Below, one piece after another: positions 7,668 to 16,105 of a stretch of 33,079 nucleotides of DNA (position 1 is the stretch's first letter; each line of letters begins with the position of its first letter). The stretch covers positions 1-33,079 of the forward strand of contig CALXYN010000021.1 in assembly GCA_944392975.1 (NCBI GenBank), given 5' to 3'. Source of the DNA: an uncultured Spirochaetaceae bacterium. GTDB taxonomy: Bacteria; Spirochaetota; Spirochaetia; Sphaerochaetales; Sphaerochaetaceae. A program made the position numbers and the translations under genes. Below the pieces are notes generated by a model. The model saw only the letters and a program-made list of their open reading frames with translations, did no database searches and was not told where the DNA came from.

Positions 7668-8068
7668 CAGAATGTCAGGGATTCATCAGGAGATGTGAAT
7701 GAAGAGAATATAGCCGTAGCGTTCTCAAGTACGAAGACTTCAGTATTTCCATCATCCTCGTCATACATGCTCCTTAGTTCCGGATAGGCATCAAGCATGC
7801 TCTTTCTGGCTTCTCTTCTGTCATCTTCTTTTGTATCTGCAGCGATTCTCAGCCAGCTTCCATCCACGAATGCACATATCTCGATTTTTGGATTATGGTG
7901 GATCTGCATCGAGACGGATTTCTTTTTTCCAGTCTGTATATAGAGTTTTCCTTCAAACTCATTGATGGTTCCGAAAGGCCTTACGCGAGGCTGTCCTCCA
8001 TCATCGGTTGCCAGGTAGTATGTCCCTGCTTTTTTGAGAAATGCAATTACATCGCACTTTGTTTTCAT
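7667..8068 (-). CDS. Pyridoxamine 5'-phosphate oxidase-like FMN-binding split-barrel protein
   Basis: 133 aa; ATG at 8068 follows AGGGAGGCGAAA; the frame is open further upstream but without support and would run into the divergent gene. The sequence FLKKAGTYYLATDDGGQPRV, then VRPFGTINEFEGKLYIQT and ICAFVDGSWLRI, is typical of small FMN-binding split-barrel proteins annotated as pyridoxamine 5'-phosphate oxidase family. The true reaction is unknown; relatives include flavin-dependent reductases and haem or F420 proteins, not necessarily vitamin B6 oxidases. It is coupled to a riboflavin kinase that makes FMN, supporting FMN as the cofactor. Confidence 0.8.
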   Translation of the reverse strand: MKTKCDVIAFLKKAGTYYLATDDGGQPRVRPFGTINEFEGKLYIQTGKKKSVSMQIHHNPKIEICAFVDGSWLRIAADTKEDDRREARKSMLDAYPELRSMYDEDDGNTEVFVLENATAIFSSFTSPDESLTF

Positions 8069-8152
8069 TTTCGCCTCCCTTCTGATGATATCCACATTTT
8101 TGCCTTTTGGGTATGGAACAACTGACGTTCTTTCACCATAATAAGCCAGTCT

Positions 8153-9049
8153 ATGGATAGAAGATTCACACTTGAAGAGCTCAAAGCGGAAAAGCCCTGG
8201 CTTAAAAGAGGCACGCTTGTGTTCATGAGCGATTTCGGTCTTGTGGATGGTGCTGTAAGCGCCATGCACGGTGTTGCAGATGAGGTCTCTCCGTCACTCC
8301 GTCTTGAAGACCTTACCCATGATATCCCGCAGTTTTCAATCTGGGAGGCATCGTACCGCCTTATTCAGGCAATGACATACTGGGCTCCTGGCACAGTGTT
8401 CATTTCCGTTGTTGATCCAGGGGTCGGTTCCGACAGAAAGAGTGTTGCTGTCCTGACAGCATCCGGTCATGTTGTCGTCACTCCGGATAACGGTACTCTC
8501 ACGCATGTCGCAAGAGAAATCGGGATCCTTGAACGCAGAGAGATATCGGAAGCGGTAAACAGGCTTAAGAACAGCCAGAGAAGCTATACGTTCCATGGTC
8601 GCGATGTCTATGCGTATACTGGTGCTCGTATTGCCTCAGGTGCAATTACATTTGAAGAGACTGGCCCTGTTCTGGAAGGCTCTCCTGTAATGCTCCATGT
8701 GGAGGAAGCAAGGATTGAGGGTAACACTCTCATTGGAGCTATCGACATTCTTGATACGCGCTACGGCTCACTCTGGACCAATATTCCTGATACGCTATTC
8801 GCCTCTTTTGGTGCAAAGCATGGCGATATCCTTCATGCGGAAATCCGTCATGATGATATGACCGTATTTGGCTATGACATGAAGTTCTGCAGGAATTTTA
8901 CGGAAGTTGCAAAGGGCGAACCGCTTATTTATATAAACAGTCTTCTCAATGTAGGAGTAGCTATCAATCAGGGCAGCTTCTCAGACCGTTATGGTATCGG
9001 TACGGGAGAAGGCTGGAGAATCGCATTCACAGAATCCCGTAGGGGATGA
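8153..9049 (+). CDS. S-adenosyl-L-methionine hydrolase (adenosine-forming), DUF62 family
   Basis: 298 aa. The family uses activated water to split SAM into adenosine and L-methionine. Visible motifs: MSDFG (25-29), VDPGVGS (87-93), PDNGT (111-115) and FHGRDVYA (147-154). The characterised Asp-Arg-His triad is matched by Asp88, Arg95 and His148, with spacing as in archaeal members, and there is no sign of the chloride/fluoride-transferase specialisation. About 20 residues precede the usual family start. No clear Shine-Dalgarno precedes the ATG. The next gene follows after 10 nt and encodes an ECF transporter S component, so the three genes 8153-12248 form one operon linking SAM breakdown with a vitamin-type importer. 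Confidence 0.88.
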   Translation: MDRRFTLEELKAEKPWLKRGTLVFMSDFGLVDGAVSAMHGVADEVSPSLRLEDLTHDIPQFSIWEASYRLIQAMTYWAPGTVFISVVDPGVGSDRKSVAVLTASGHVVVTPDNGTLTHVAREIGILERREISEAVNRLKNSQRSYTFHGRDVYAYTGARIASGAITFEETGPVLEGSPVMLHVEEARIEGNTLIGAIDILDTRYGSLWTNIPDTLFASFGAKHGDILHAEIRHDDMTVFGYDMKFCRNFTEVAKGEPLIYINSLLNVGVAINQGSFSDRYGIGTGEGWRIAFTESRRG

Positions 9050-9059
9050 GGAGTATAAA

Positions 9060-9620
9060 ATGGCAAAAAAGAATATCAATTTTGTCAAAAGTGTAGTCAT
9101 CATTGCTATCGGTGCTGCACTTTACGGATTCGGAGGACTTCTTTCGATACCGGTTTTCACAAACACCTACCTTAAGCCGGCAATGGCAATCCTTGCTCTG
9201 TTCTCAGCACTCTGGGGACCGGTTGTAGGTGCTCTCGTTGGTTTCATCGGCCACTGCATCACAGACCTTGTCTATGGTCAGATCTGGTTCAGCTGGGCAC
9301 TTGGAAGCGCAATCGTCGGTGCTCTGATGGGTCTTTATCCATATTTCACGAAGAATTCCCTTGAAGAGGGTGTATTCGGTGGAAAGCAGGTCTGCATCTT
9401 CACTGTGATGGCTCTTGTAGCTAACTTCGTCGGTTACATGATTTCCGTACTTCTTGACGTTGTTGCATATGGTGAGCCGTTCTTCAAGTCCCTTGCACAG
9501 CAGCAGATCACAACTGTAAGCAATACAGTCGTCATCGGAATCATCGGCAGTGCCCTGATGCTTCTCGTTGCCAAGAAGTTCTCCTCAGCTATCAGCCTGA
9601 GCGAAGATTCAAACGTCTGA
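9060..9620 (+). CDS. ECF transporter S component (UPF0397-like)
   Basis: 186 aa; ATG at 9060 chosen because GAGGAG lies just upstream. A hydrophobic protein with about five or six membrane segments. The stretch IAIGAALYGFGGLLSIPVF, then PAMAILALFSALWGPVVGAL and GFIGHCITDLVYG, matches the UPF0397 group of substrate-capturing S components. In energy-coupling-factor importers the S component binds a vitamin or other micronutrient and docks on EcfT. The substrate cannot be read from sequence. Its position between SAM hydrolase and the ECF energising protein suggests a SAM-, methionine- or nucleoside-related ligand, but this is inference. Confidence 0.85.
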   Translation: MAKKNINFVKSVVIIAIGAALYGFGGLLSIPVFTNTYLKPAMAILALFSALWGPVVGALVGFIGHCITDLVYGQIWFSWALGSAIVGALMGLYPYFTKNSLEEGVFGGKQVCIFTVMALVANFVGYMISVLLDVVAYGEPFFKSLAQQQITTVSNTVVIGIIGSALMLLVAKKFSSAISLSEDSNV

Positions 9621-9632
9621 CAGGACGATAAG

Positions 9633-12248
9633 ATGATTGAATTCTCAGATTTCTCATTTCAGTATAAAAGCCAGACAAAGCCGACACTCCACAACGTCAG
9701 CCTGAAAATCAGGGATGGGGAGAAGATTCTAATTGCAGGAGCTTCCGGTAGCGGTAAATCGACTATTGGCAACTGCATAAATGGTCTTATTCCTCATTCT
9801 CTTGGCGGTGTGATAAATGGAAGTCTGAGAATCAATGGCATCGAAACCAAGGAAAGCGATATTTATGAAATAAGCCGCGTAGTGGGTACTGTCATGCAGG
9901 ACACAGATGCGCAGTTTGTCGGACTTTCCGTAGGGGAGGATATAGCGTTTTCGCTCGAGAATCAGTGTGTTCCTGTGGATGAAATGCACGAGACAGTGGA
10001 ACGTGTCTCCTCCCTCGTTTCGATGGAATCCTTCCTTTCTTCCAAACCTGAGCAGATATCAGGAGGACAGAAACAGCGTGTTGCACTCTCCGGTGTACTT
10101 GTGGACGATGTTCCTGTGCTCCTCTTCGATGAGCCGCTTGCCGCACTTGATCCTGCAACTGGAGAACTTGCCATAGAGCTTATCGATGACCTTCACCAGA
10201 AAACTGGAAAGACAGTAATCATCATCGAGCACAGGATCGAGGATGTCCTTCATCGTCCTGTAGACCGCATCGTGCTTATTGATGAAGGCCGTGTCGTTGC
10301 CGATGATACTCCTGAAAACATACTCTCTTCTGGAGTGCTTGTTGAGCGTGGCCTTAGAGAGCCTCTCTACATCTCCGCATTCAAGAGCGCTGGTTGTGAT
10401 ATCTCCCATGAGAAGAATATAGCTTCTCTTGAGAATATCGATATAACACCATATAAAGAGCGCTTTCTCTCTTGGTTCTCATCCCGTCGCAGGAAACTCG
10501 AGATTCCAGATACTCCGCTCGCGCTTTCCTTCAAGGAAATTTCATTCAGCTATGATGGCAAACGCAATGCGCTTTCCTCTGTCTCGTTCGATGTCCACAA
10601 AGGAGAAATGGTTTCGATACTCGGTAAAAACGGCGCAGGAAAGAGTACATTAGCCTCTATTCTCACTGGTCTTTATAAGCCTGATGAGGGCTCGATTTTC
10701 ATCGATGGACGTAAGGCCAACGATGACAGTATCGCAGAGCGCAGCAGTAAGATAGGCTTTGTGATGCAGAATCCGAACCATATGATTTCCCATGCCATGA
10801 TTTATGATGAAGTGGCATTCGGACTACGTCTGAAAGGAATGGGAGAGGATGAGATCAGGGAACGGGTGATGGAAACTCTGAAGCTCTGCTCGCTTGCGCA
10901 GTATCATAAATGGCCTATCAGCGCATTAAGCTATGGACAGAAAAAACGTGTTACCATCGCATCCATTCTTGTCATGCAGCCGGAGATTCTGATTCTTGAT
11001 GAGCCGACAGCCGGACAGGATTATAAGCGTTATACAGCGATGATGAGCTTCCTTTCTGAGATCAACAGGAAAACCGGGGTGACGATTCTCTTTGTCACCC
11101 ATGACCTTCATCTGGCGCTTGAATATACCCCACGCTCAATCGTGCTTGCAGATGGTCATCTTCTGGCAGATGCTCCTATCAGCCAGATATTTTCAGATGA
11201 GAAGCTTCTTAAGGATGCAAACCTCAAGATCACAAGTCTCTACAGGCTCAGCCAGAAACTCGGTCTCAGCCACAGCGATTCTGTTGCATTCATCGAGACA
11301 TTCATCGTTGAGGAGCGGAGAAAGAGGGGAGAGGATGAACCTCTTCTCGAAGAGCGTGTGGAAGAAGAGACAAATGTAAGGAACGAGGAGAAAAAAGAGC
11401 CGGCTCCAAAACGCAAGGCACTCAAGTTCAATGTCGAGTATTTCCCTGCTGACAGCTGGGTTCACAGACTGAATGGTGTGACTAAGTTCCTTGCACTGCT
11501 TTCGTTCCTGATGATCTGTCTTGTCACTTTTGATACCAGGATCCTTGCCCTCACGCTCCTCCTCGGTCTTTTTGTGATATCAAGCTGCAAGGTGCCCGTG
11601 AGAGTTTACCGTCCGATACTTATCCTGGTGCTGCTCTCTGTCTTTCTGAATGCCCTGATAATATTCCTCTTCTCGCCGGAGCAGGGGTGCACTTATATAG
11701 GTTCCAGAACAGTACTCTTCGGTCTTCCCGATGTCCGGTATGCACCTACATTAGAGACGCTCTGGTATCTTCTGATAGTCTGTCTGAAATATTTCTCGAT
11801 ATCTCCTGTTGCGATTGCGTTTATTTACTGCACGCAGCCAAGCGAATTCGCATCATCTCTGAACAGGGTGCATGTAAGCTATAAGATCTCTTATGCTATC
11901 AGTCTTGCTTTCCGCTATATCCCAGTGATAATGAGCGATTACGTGAATATCCGCAACAGTCAGGAATGCAGGGGTGTTGAGATGTCTGATAAAGCAAAGC
12001 TCAAGGCACGCATCAACGCAACAGCAAGAACGCTTTCTCCGCTTGTTCTTTCCTCGCTTGATAAGATTGACATCATTACGAACGCGATGCTCCTCAGGGG
12101 CTTCGGAAGAGGCAAGAAGAGAACGTGGTATATGGCAAGGAAACTTAAGGCTGTGGACATTGTTTCAATCCTGGTTCTCTTTATTATCCTTGTTATTGCA
12201 ATTGTCTCCCGCTTTGTCTTTGGCGTCAAATTCTACTATCCGTTCTGA
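9633..12248 (+). CDS. Fused ECF energy module: two ATPase domains plus EcfT
   Basis: 871 aa; ATG at 9633 with AGGA upstream. Domain 1 (about 1-235): Walker A GASGSGKST (36-44), signature SGGQKQR (143-149), Walker B VLLFDEP (162-168). Domain 2 (about 297-525): Walker A GKNGAGKST (331-339), signature LSYGQKKR (432-439), Walker B ILILDEP (452-458). A charged linker (about 556-598) leads to an EcfT/CbiQ-like membrane domain (about 605-871) starting HRLNGVTKF and carrying the two Arg-Gly coupling motifs ECRGVE and LLRGFG. Two-ATPase fusions are known in this ECF subgroup, but EcfT is usually a separate gene. No internal stop or restart is seen, so the fusion looks genuine. Together with the preceding S component it makes a complete two-polypeptide importer. 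Confidence 0.9.
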   Translation: MIEFSDFSFQYKSQTKPTLHNVSLKIRDGEKILIAGASGSGKSTIGNCINGLIPHSLGGVINGSLRINGIETKESDIYEISRVVGTVMQDTDAQFVGLSVGEDIAFSLENQCVPVDEMHETVERVSSLVSMESFLSSKPEQISGGQKQRVALSGVLVDDVPVLLFDEPLAALDPATGELAIELIDDLHQKTGKTVIIIEHRIEDVLHRPVDRIVLIDEGRVVADDTPENILSSGVLVERGLREPLYISAFKSAGCDISHEKNIASLENIDITPYKERFLSWFSSRRRKLEIPDTPLALSFKEISFSYDGKRNALSSVSFDVHKGEMVSILGKNGAGKSTLASILTGLYKPDEGSIFIDGRKANDDSIAERSSKIGFVMQNPNHMISHAMIYDEVAFGLRLKGMGEDEIRERVMETLKLCSLAQYHKWPISALSYGQKKRVTIASILVMQPEILILDEPTAGQDYKRYTAMMSFLSEINRKTGVTILFVTHDLHLALEYTPRSIVLADGHLLADAPISQIFSDEKLLKDANLKITSLYRLSQKLGLSHSDSVAFIETFIVEERRKRGEDEPLLEERVEEETNVRNEEKKEPAPKRKALKFNVEYFPADSWVHRLNGVTKFLALLSFLMICLVTFDTRILALTLLLGLFVISSCKVPVRVYRPILILVLLSVFLNALIIFLFSPEQGCTYIGSRTVLFGLPDVRYAPTLETLWYLLIVCLKYFSISPVAIAFIYCTQPSEFASSLNRVHVSYKISYAISLAFRYIPVIMSDYVNIRNSQECRGVEMSDKAKLKARINATARTLSPLVLSSLDKIDIITNAMLLRGFGRGKKRTWYMARKLKAVDIVSILVLFIILVIAIVSRFVFGVKFYYPF

Positions 12249-12369
12249 TAAGCGCAGAACAGGCAAAAAAACCTGCATTCATGCTTTATTCTTCTTTTTT
12301 CTGATTAAAATCAGTAAAAAATAGCAGTATTTACATGATATTGACATGTGTTTTGTTGCAAAATGTTGC

Positions 12370-12397
12370 TTTACAACGAGTTAACCTTTGTTATACT
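12370..12397 (+). promoter_or_regulatory. Promoter of the nucleoside importer operon
   Basis: TTTACA (12370-12375) and TATACT (12392-12397) with a 16-bp spacer. The start would be near 12404, giving a leader of about 24 nt that holds the ribosome site AAAGGAG. A TTGACA at 12341 has no partner at a suitable distance. Confidence 0.65.
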
Positions 12398-12401
12398 GAA
12401 A

Positions 12402-12415
12402 TTGCATTAATGCAA
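12402..12415. promoter_or_regulatory. 14-bp perfect palindrome at the transcription start (putative operator)
   Basis: TTGCATTAATGCAA is its own reverse complement and covers the predicted start site of the BMP operon. A direct repeat TGTTGC-aaaa-TGTTGC lies just upstream of and into the -35 region (about 12354-12369). The placement fits a repressor site; no cognate regulator is in the window. Confidence 0.5.
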
Positions 12416-12427
12416 AGGAGAATAACC

Positions 12428-13456
12428 ATGAAAAAGCTTCTCGTACTCGCTCTTGTTCTCATCCTCCCGTTTATGATTTTCGCTCAGGGCGGAAGTGAGA
12501 CGGCTGCGGATGATGATACTTTCCGTATTGCCCTTATTGTAGAAAATACCATTGATGACAAGGGCTGGTGCCAGTCGATGCATGATGGTATTACACAGGC
12601 TATCGCTGAGATGGGAGACAAGAATATCGAATATTCATATTCAGAGAAAATGCTCCCCGTAGATGCTGGATCAATTGCCCGTCAGTATGTTGCTCAGGGC
12701 TATGACCTCATCATCGCACATGGCGCTCAGTACAAGAACCTTGTACTTGAGATGGCAGAAGAATATCCTGATGTGTCTTTCGCTTTCGGTACATCTTCGG
12801 AAATCGGACCTGCTAATGTCTTCACATACATGCCGGAATCTGAAGAGACAGGATACATCAACGGTATTATCGCAGGTACTGACACCACTTCCGATATCAT
12901 CGGTCTTGTAGGTCCTGTTGATTCTGGAGACGCTGCCCGCTACAACCGTGGTTTCGTCCTTGGTGTGCAGTCCGTAAATCCGGATGCGAAGATCCTTGTT
13001 GCTCATACAGGTTCCTTCTCTGATTACGTAAAGGCATCTGAAGTCGCTACATCACAGCTTGGAAACGGTGCAGACATGCTTACCGGTTCTTCACAGCAGG
13101 CTATCGGAGCTCTCCGCGCTACTGCAGAATCTCCAACAGCAATGTGGGTAGGACAGGATCTTGCACAGCTTACAACAGAAGAAGGCAAGGCCAAGTGTAT
13201 CGCAGCTTCCGCATACAACTATGCAGCAGTTGTAAAGGAACTTGTCACAAAGATTGAAGCAGGAACACTGGGCGGCGAGTGTATTCCGATGAACTTCGCA
13301 AATGGCGGATTCGTTTTCGATTACAATGCAGATCTCAAGGCAGACTGGGTATCCCCAGAACTCGAGACAATGATCAATGACACAATTGCTTCCTTCCAGG
13401 CTGATCCGGATGGAACACTTGCTAACTGGGCTGATGTGGATTACTCCACTCTCTGA
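12428..13456 (+). CDS. BMP-family periplasmic nucleoside-binding protein
   Basis: 342 aa; ATG at 12428 chosen (AAAGGAGAATAACC upstream); the frame opens 31 codons earlier without support. Signal peptide MKKLLVLALVLILPFMIFAQ; no lipobox Cys, so it is predicted to be a soluble periplasmic protein, unlike the lipoprotein relatives PnrA/TmpC of Treponema. Family marks: ENTIDDKGWCQSMHDGITQA, GYDLIIAHGAQYKNLVLEMA, DVSFAFGTS, GLVGPVDSGDAARYNRGFVLG and WVGQDLAQL. BMP proteins deliver nucleosides to an ABC importer, here encoded by the next three genes. A strong hairpin separates it from the ATPase gene, which would give more binding protein than transporter. Confidence 0.9.
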   Translation: MKKLLVLALVLILPFMIFAQGGSETAADDDTFRIALIVENTIDDKGWCQSMHDGITQAIAEMGDKNIEYSYSEKMLPVDAGSIARQYVAQGYDLIIAHGAQYKNLVLEMAEEYPDVSFAFGTSSEIGPANVFTYMPESEETGYINGIIAGTDTTSDIIGLVGPVDSGDAARYNRGFVLGVQSVNPDAKILVAHTGSFSDYVKASEVATSQLGNGADMLTGSSQQAIGALRATAESPTAMWVGQDLAQLTTEEGKAKCIAASAYNYAAVVKELVTKIEAGTLGGECIPMNFANGGFVFDYNADLKADWVSPELETMINDTIASFQADPDGTLANWADVDYSTL

Positions 13457-13468
13457 TTGATGACTTAT

Positions 13469-13497
13469 AAAGCAGGGCTTTCCGGCCCTGCTTTGCT
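13469..13497 (+). terminator. Intra-operon hairpin (partial terminator) after the BMP gene
   Basis: Perfect 10-bp stem AAAGCAGGGC/GCCCTGCTTT (13469-13478, 13485-13494) with a 6-nt loop, followed by GCTTTAAC. The T-run is broken, so readthrough into the ATPase gene, whose ATG is 10 nt after the stem, is expected. Confidence 0.65.
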
Positions 13498-13504
13498 TTA
13501 ACAT

Positions 13505-15022
13505 ATGGACAGAAGAATTAAATCGCTGAAGATGGAGCACATAACCAAGACTTTCCCTGGTGTGCTTGCAACTGACGACATCTCTATAAGCGTAGGTGAG
13601 GGGGAAGTTCTCGCACTTGTCGGTGAGAACGGTGCTGGAAAGACAACGCTTATGAATATCCTCATGGGACTTTATCAGCCGGACGAGGGACAGATATTCA
13701 TCAATGATGTTCCCGTTCATTTCAAGGGTCCAGAGGATGCCTTCCGTGCAGGACTGGGAATGGTTCACCAGACATATATGCTGGTTGCAAACATGACAGT
13801 AACAGAGAATGTTGCTCTGGGATATAGAAATGCTGGAGAGAAGCATTTTGATCTCAAGACTGTGAGGCGCCGTATTGAGGAAGTCTCTTCCAGATATGGT
13901 CTCATGGTAAACCCGGATGCATATATATGGCAGCTTTCAGTAGGAGAGCAGCAGAAGGTAGAACTTGTCAAAACACTCTGCCTGGGCGCAAGGTTCCTGA
14001 TTCTCGATGAGCCAACATCCGCGCTTACACCACAGGAAGTCGATGAGCTCATAGTACTTCTTCAGAGAATGACGAAAGAACTTTCCATCATCTTCATTTC
14101 CCATAAGCTTCAGGAAGTGAAGGCGCTTTCCAACAAAGTTACGATACTCAGACATGGAAAAGTCGTTTTCTCAGGAAATACGGATGATTATTCCTCTCAG
14201 GAAATAGCTGCCAAGATGACAGGGCATGATATCGTCCTGCCGATGAATGAAGGTGGCAAAAAGCGTGGCGAGACAGTGCTTTCCGTACAGAATGCCGTTG
14301 TCATGTCAGATAGGAAGACTCCGGCTCTTAATAATCTTAATCTGGATATCTCTGCAGGCGAGATTGTAGGGCTTGCAGGTGTTTCTGGAAATGGTCAGAG
14401 AGAGCTTGCGGAGGCGATAAACGGACTGAGAAAGGTCGAAAGCGGCAATATCGTTTTCCTGGGAAAGGATATTACCAATAAAACTCCAAGAGAGATTATC
14501 GATGCAGGAATGGGATACATTCCGGAAGAAAGAAACACTGAAGGTATTGTTCCTCCCTTCTCCATCAAAGAGAATTTCGTGCTCAAGGATGTGTCATCCG
14601 GCTTGTTCTCATCCGCATGCTTCATAAATGGTAAAAAAATTGATGCCACTGCAGAGAAACTTGTGAAGCGTTTCGATGTGCGCTGCCCTGGTATCGATAC
14701 TGCAGCAGGTTCCCTTTCCGGAGGAAACATACAGAAGGTTATTCTTGCAAGGGAAATAGAGCGCCATCCCAAGTTCCTCGTTGCAGTCTATCCGACACGT
14801 GGCCTGGATATGGGTGCTGTTGAATTCATTCACTCAGAGCTTCTGAAAATACGCGAGAGCGGTATCGGCATACTTCTCATCTCTGAAGAGCTTGATGAAA
14901 TCATGAACCTTTCAGACAGAATTGCCGTTATCTACAAAGGTTCAATACAGCGTGTTCTCGATAAGAAAGAAGCGACAAGAGAACGTCTTGGCATATTAAT
15001 GGCGGGGGTGAAAGAAGAATGA
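13505..15022 (+). CDS. Nucleoside ABC importer, duplicated ATP-binding protein
   Basis: 505 aa with two ABC domains. The first has Walker A GENGAGKTT, signature LSVGEQQK and Walker B FLILDEPTSAL. The second has the degenerate Walker A GVSGNGQRE and signature LSGGNIQK, as is normal for the YufO/RbsA-type subunits of BMP-linked importers. MEHITKTFPGVLATDDISI is the family N-terminus, so the ATG at 13505 or the Met at 13532 are the possible starts. Neither has a Shine-Dalgarno, unusual for an internal gene and explained by the hairpin just upstream. Its stop overlaps the next start (ATGA). Confidence 0.9.
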   Translation: MDRRIKSLKMEHITKTFPGVLATDDISISVGEGEVLALVGENGAGKTTLMNILMGLYQPDEGQIFINDVPVHFKGPEDAFRAGLGMVHQTYMLVANMTVTENVALGYRNAGEKHFDLKTVRRRIEEVSSRYGLMVNPDAYIWQLSVGEQQKVELVKTLCLGARFLILDEPTSALTPQEVDELIVLLQRMTKELSIIFISHKLQEVKALSNKVTILRHGKVVFSGNTDDYSSQEIAAKMTGHDIVLPMNEGGKKRGETVLSVQNAVVMSDRKTPALNNLNLDISAGEIVGLAGVSGNGQRELAEAINGLRKVESGNIVFLGKDITNKTPREIIDAGMGYIPEERNTEGIVPPFSIKENFVLKDVSSGLFSSACFINGKKIDATAEKLVKRFDVRCPGIDTAAGSLSGGNIQKVILAREIERHPKFLVAVYPTRGLDMGAVEFIHSELLKIRESGIGILLISEELDEIMNLSDRIAVIYKGSIQRVLDKKEATRERLGILMAGVKEE

Positions 15023-16104
15023 CAAAGAGTTTCCGTATCGCCTTCAAGGCTTCAATCATCATAATTTCCGTAGTTGCAGCGATACTCATGGCTTCCATCA
15101 TCCTCTGGCTGATTGGTGCGGATGTATCCGATACGTTTTTCGCAATCGTATTTGAACCACTGTCAAACATGCTTCATATATCCGAGGTCTTGATCAGGGC
15201 AATCCCGCTTTGCATTATCGCTCTCGGTATTTCCGTGGCATATAGATCCGGTATCATAAACATCGGAGCAGAAGGGCAGATGGCGATGGGGCTCCTCGCC
15301 TTTACAGGTGTGGCTCTTGCTTTTCCAGATGTTCCACGTCCGCTTCTTCTTCCGCTTGCGCTTATCGCGGCTGTAATCGGCGGAGGTCTTTGGGGTTTTA
15401 TCCCCGGCATTCTCAAGGCAAAGCTCAATGTATCTGAGCTTCTTTCAACTGTTATGCTTAACTACATAGCGGCCCAGTTCTATTCCCTCTGTCTTCGCAC
15501 TATCTACCTTGATCCTGCAGAACAGGTTTATGGAACGGGAACACCACAGTCGATGAGGCTGACTGAGAATGTCTGGCTGGGACGCATTACAGGCCGTCTT
15601 CATTACGGCTTGCTGATTGCCATTGTGCTTGCAGTTCTTATCTATGTCTTGATGTGGAAAACAACTGTCGGCTTCAAAATGAGAGCATCCGGATCCGGTG
15701 CAAGAGCTGCCCGTTATGGCGGTATAAGCGTAGGTTTCTATCTTGCCGCATCGATGGCTATTTCAGGCGCTTTTGCAGGACTGGCTGGAGGCGTTGAGCT
15801 TGCCGGAGTTCATCGCAGGGCAATTGAAGGAATTACGAATAACTATGGTTTTTCAGGCGTTGTAGTTGCGCTTTTCGGTGGACTTCATCCTTTTGGAATC
15901 GTACCCGCATCGTTTTTGTTCGGTCTCTTGATATACGGCTCCACGCTTGCCCCTTCGATGGTTGGAGTTCCTGCCAACATCGTACAGGTCATGCAAGGCA
16001 TCATCATTATTGTGATAGTCACCGCGCAGATGGTTCTTTCCAATGCGTATTTCCAGAACAGAGTCTGGAGAAAATACCAGGCATTAATGAAGAAGGAGGG
16101 CTGA
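15019..16104 (+). CDS. Nucleoside ABC importer permease, first subunit (YufP-like)
   Basis: 361 aa, strongly hydrophobic with about nine membrane segments. Family marks: SDTFFAIVFEPLS near the N-terminus, PLCIIALGISVAYRSGIINI, GAEGQMAMG, and LSTVMLNYIA. The start overlaps the ATPase stop by 4 nt (ATGA), and a GGCGGGGGTGAAAGAAG stretch precedes it. It forms the heterodimeric channel with the next gene's product. Confidence 0.88.
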   Translation: MTKSFRIAFKASIIIISVVAAILMASIILWLIGADVSDTFFAIVFEPLSNMLHISEVLIRAIPLCIIALGISVAYRSGIINIGAEGQMAMGLLAFTGVALAFPDVPRPLLLPLALIAAVIGGGLWGFIPGILKAKLNVSELLSTVMLNYIAAQFYSLCLRTIYLDPAEQVYGTGTPQSMRLTENVWLGRITGRLHYGLLIAIVLAVLIYVLMWKTTVGFKMRASGSGARAARYGGISVGFYLAASMAISGAFAGLAGGVELAGVHRRAIEGITNNYGFSGVVVALFGGLHPFGIVPASFLFGLLIYGSTLAPSMVGVPANIVQVMQGIIIIVIVTAQMVLSNAYFQNRVWRKYQALMKKEG

Positions 16105-16105
16105 G

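Noticed and set aside
8069-8152. An FMN or SAM riboswitch between the divergent FMN-protein and SAM hydrolase genes
   Set aside because: The gap is 84 nt and shows none of the conserved junction sequences or long helices.
12301-12314. CTGATT/AATCAG hairpin as terminator of the ECF operon
   Set aside because: The loop would be only 2 nt and no T-run follows on the plus strand; no convincing terminator was found here.
13091-13846. A 251-aa minus-strand frame
   Set aside because: It is Cys/Ser-rich, has no ribosome site, and lies antisense to the clear BMP and ATPase genes.
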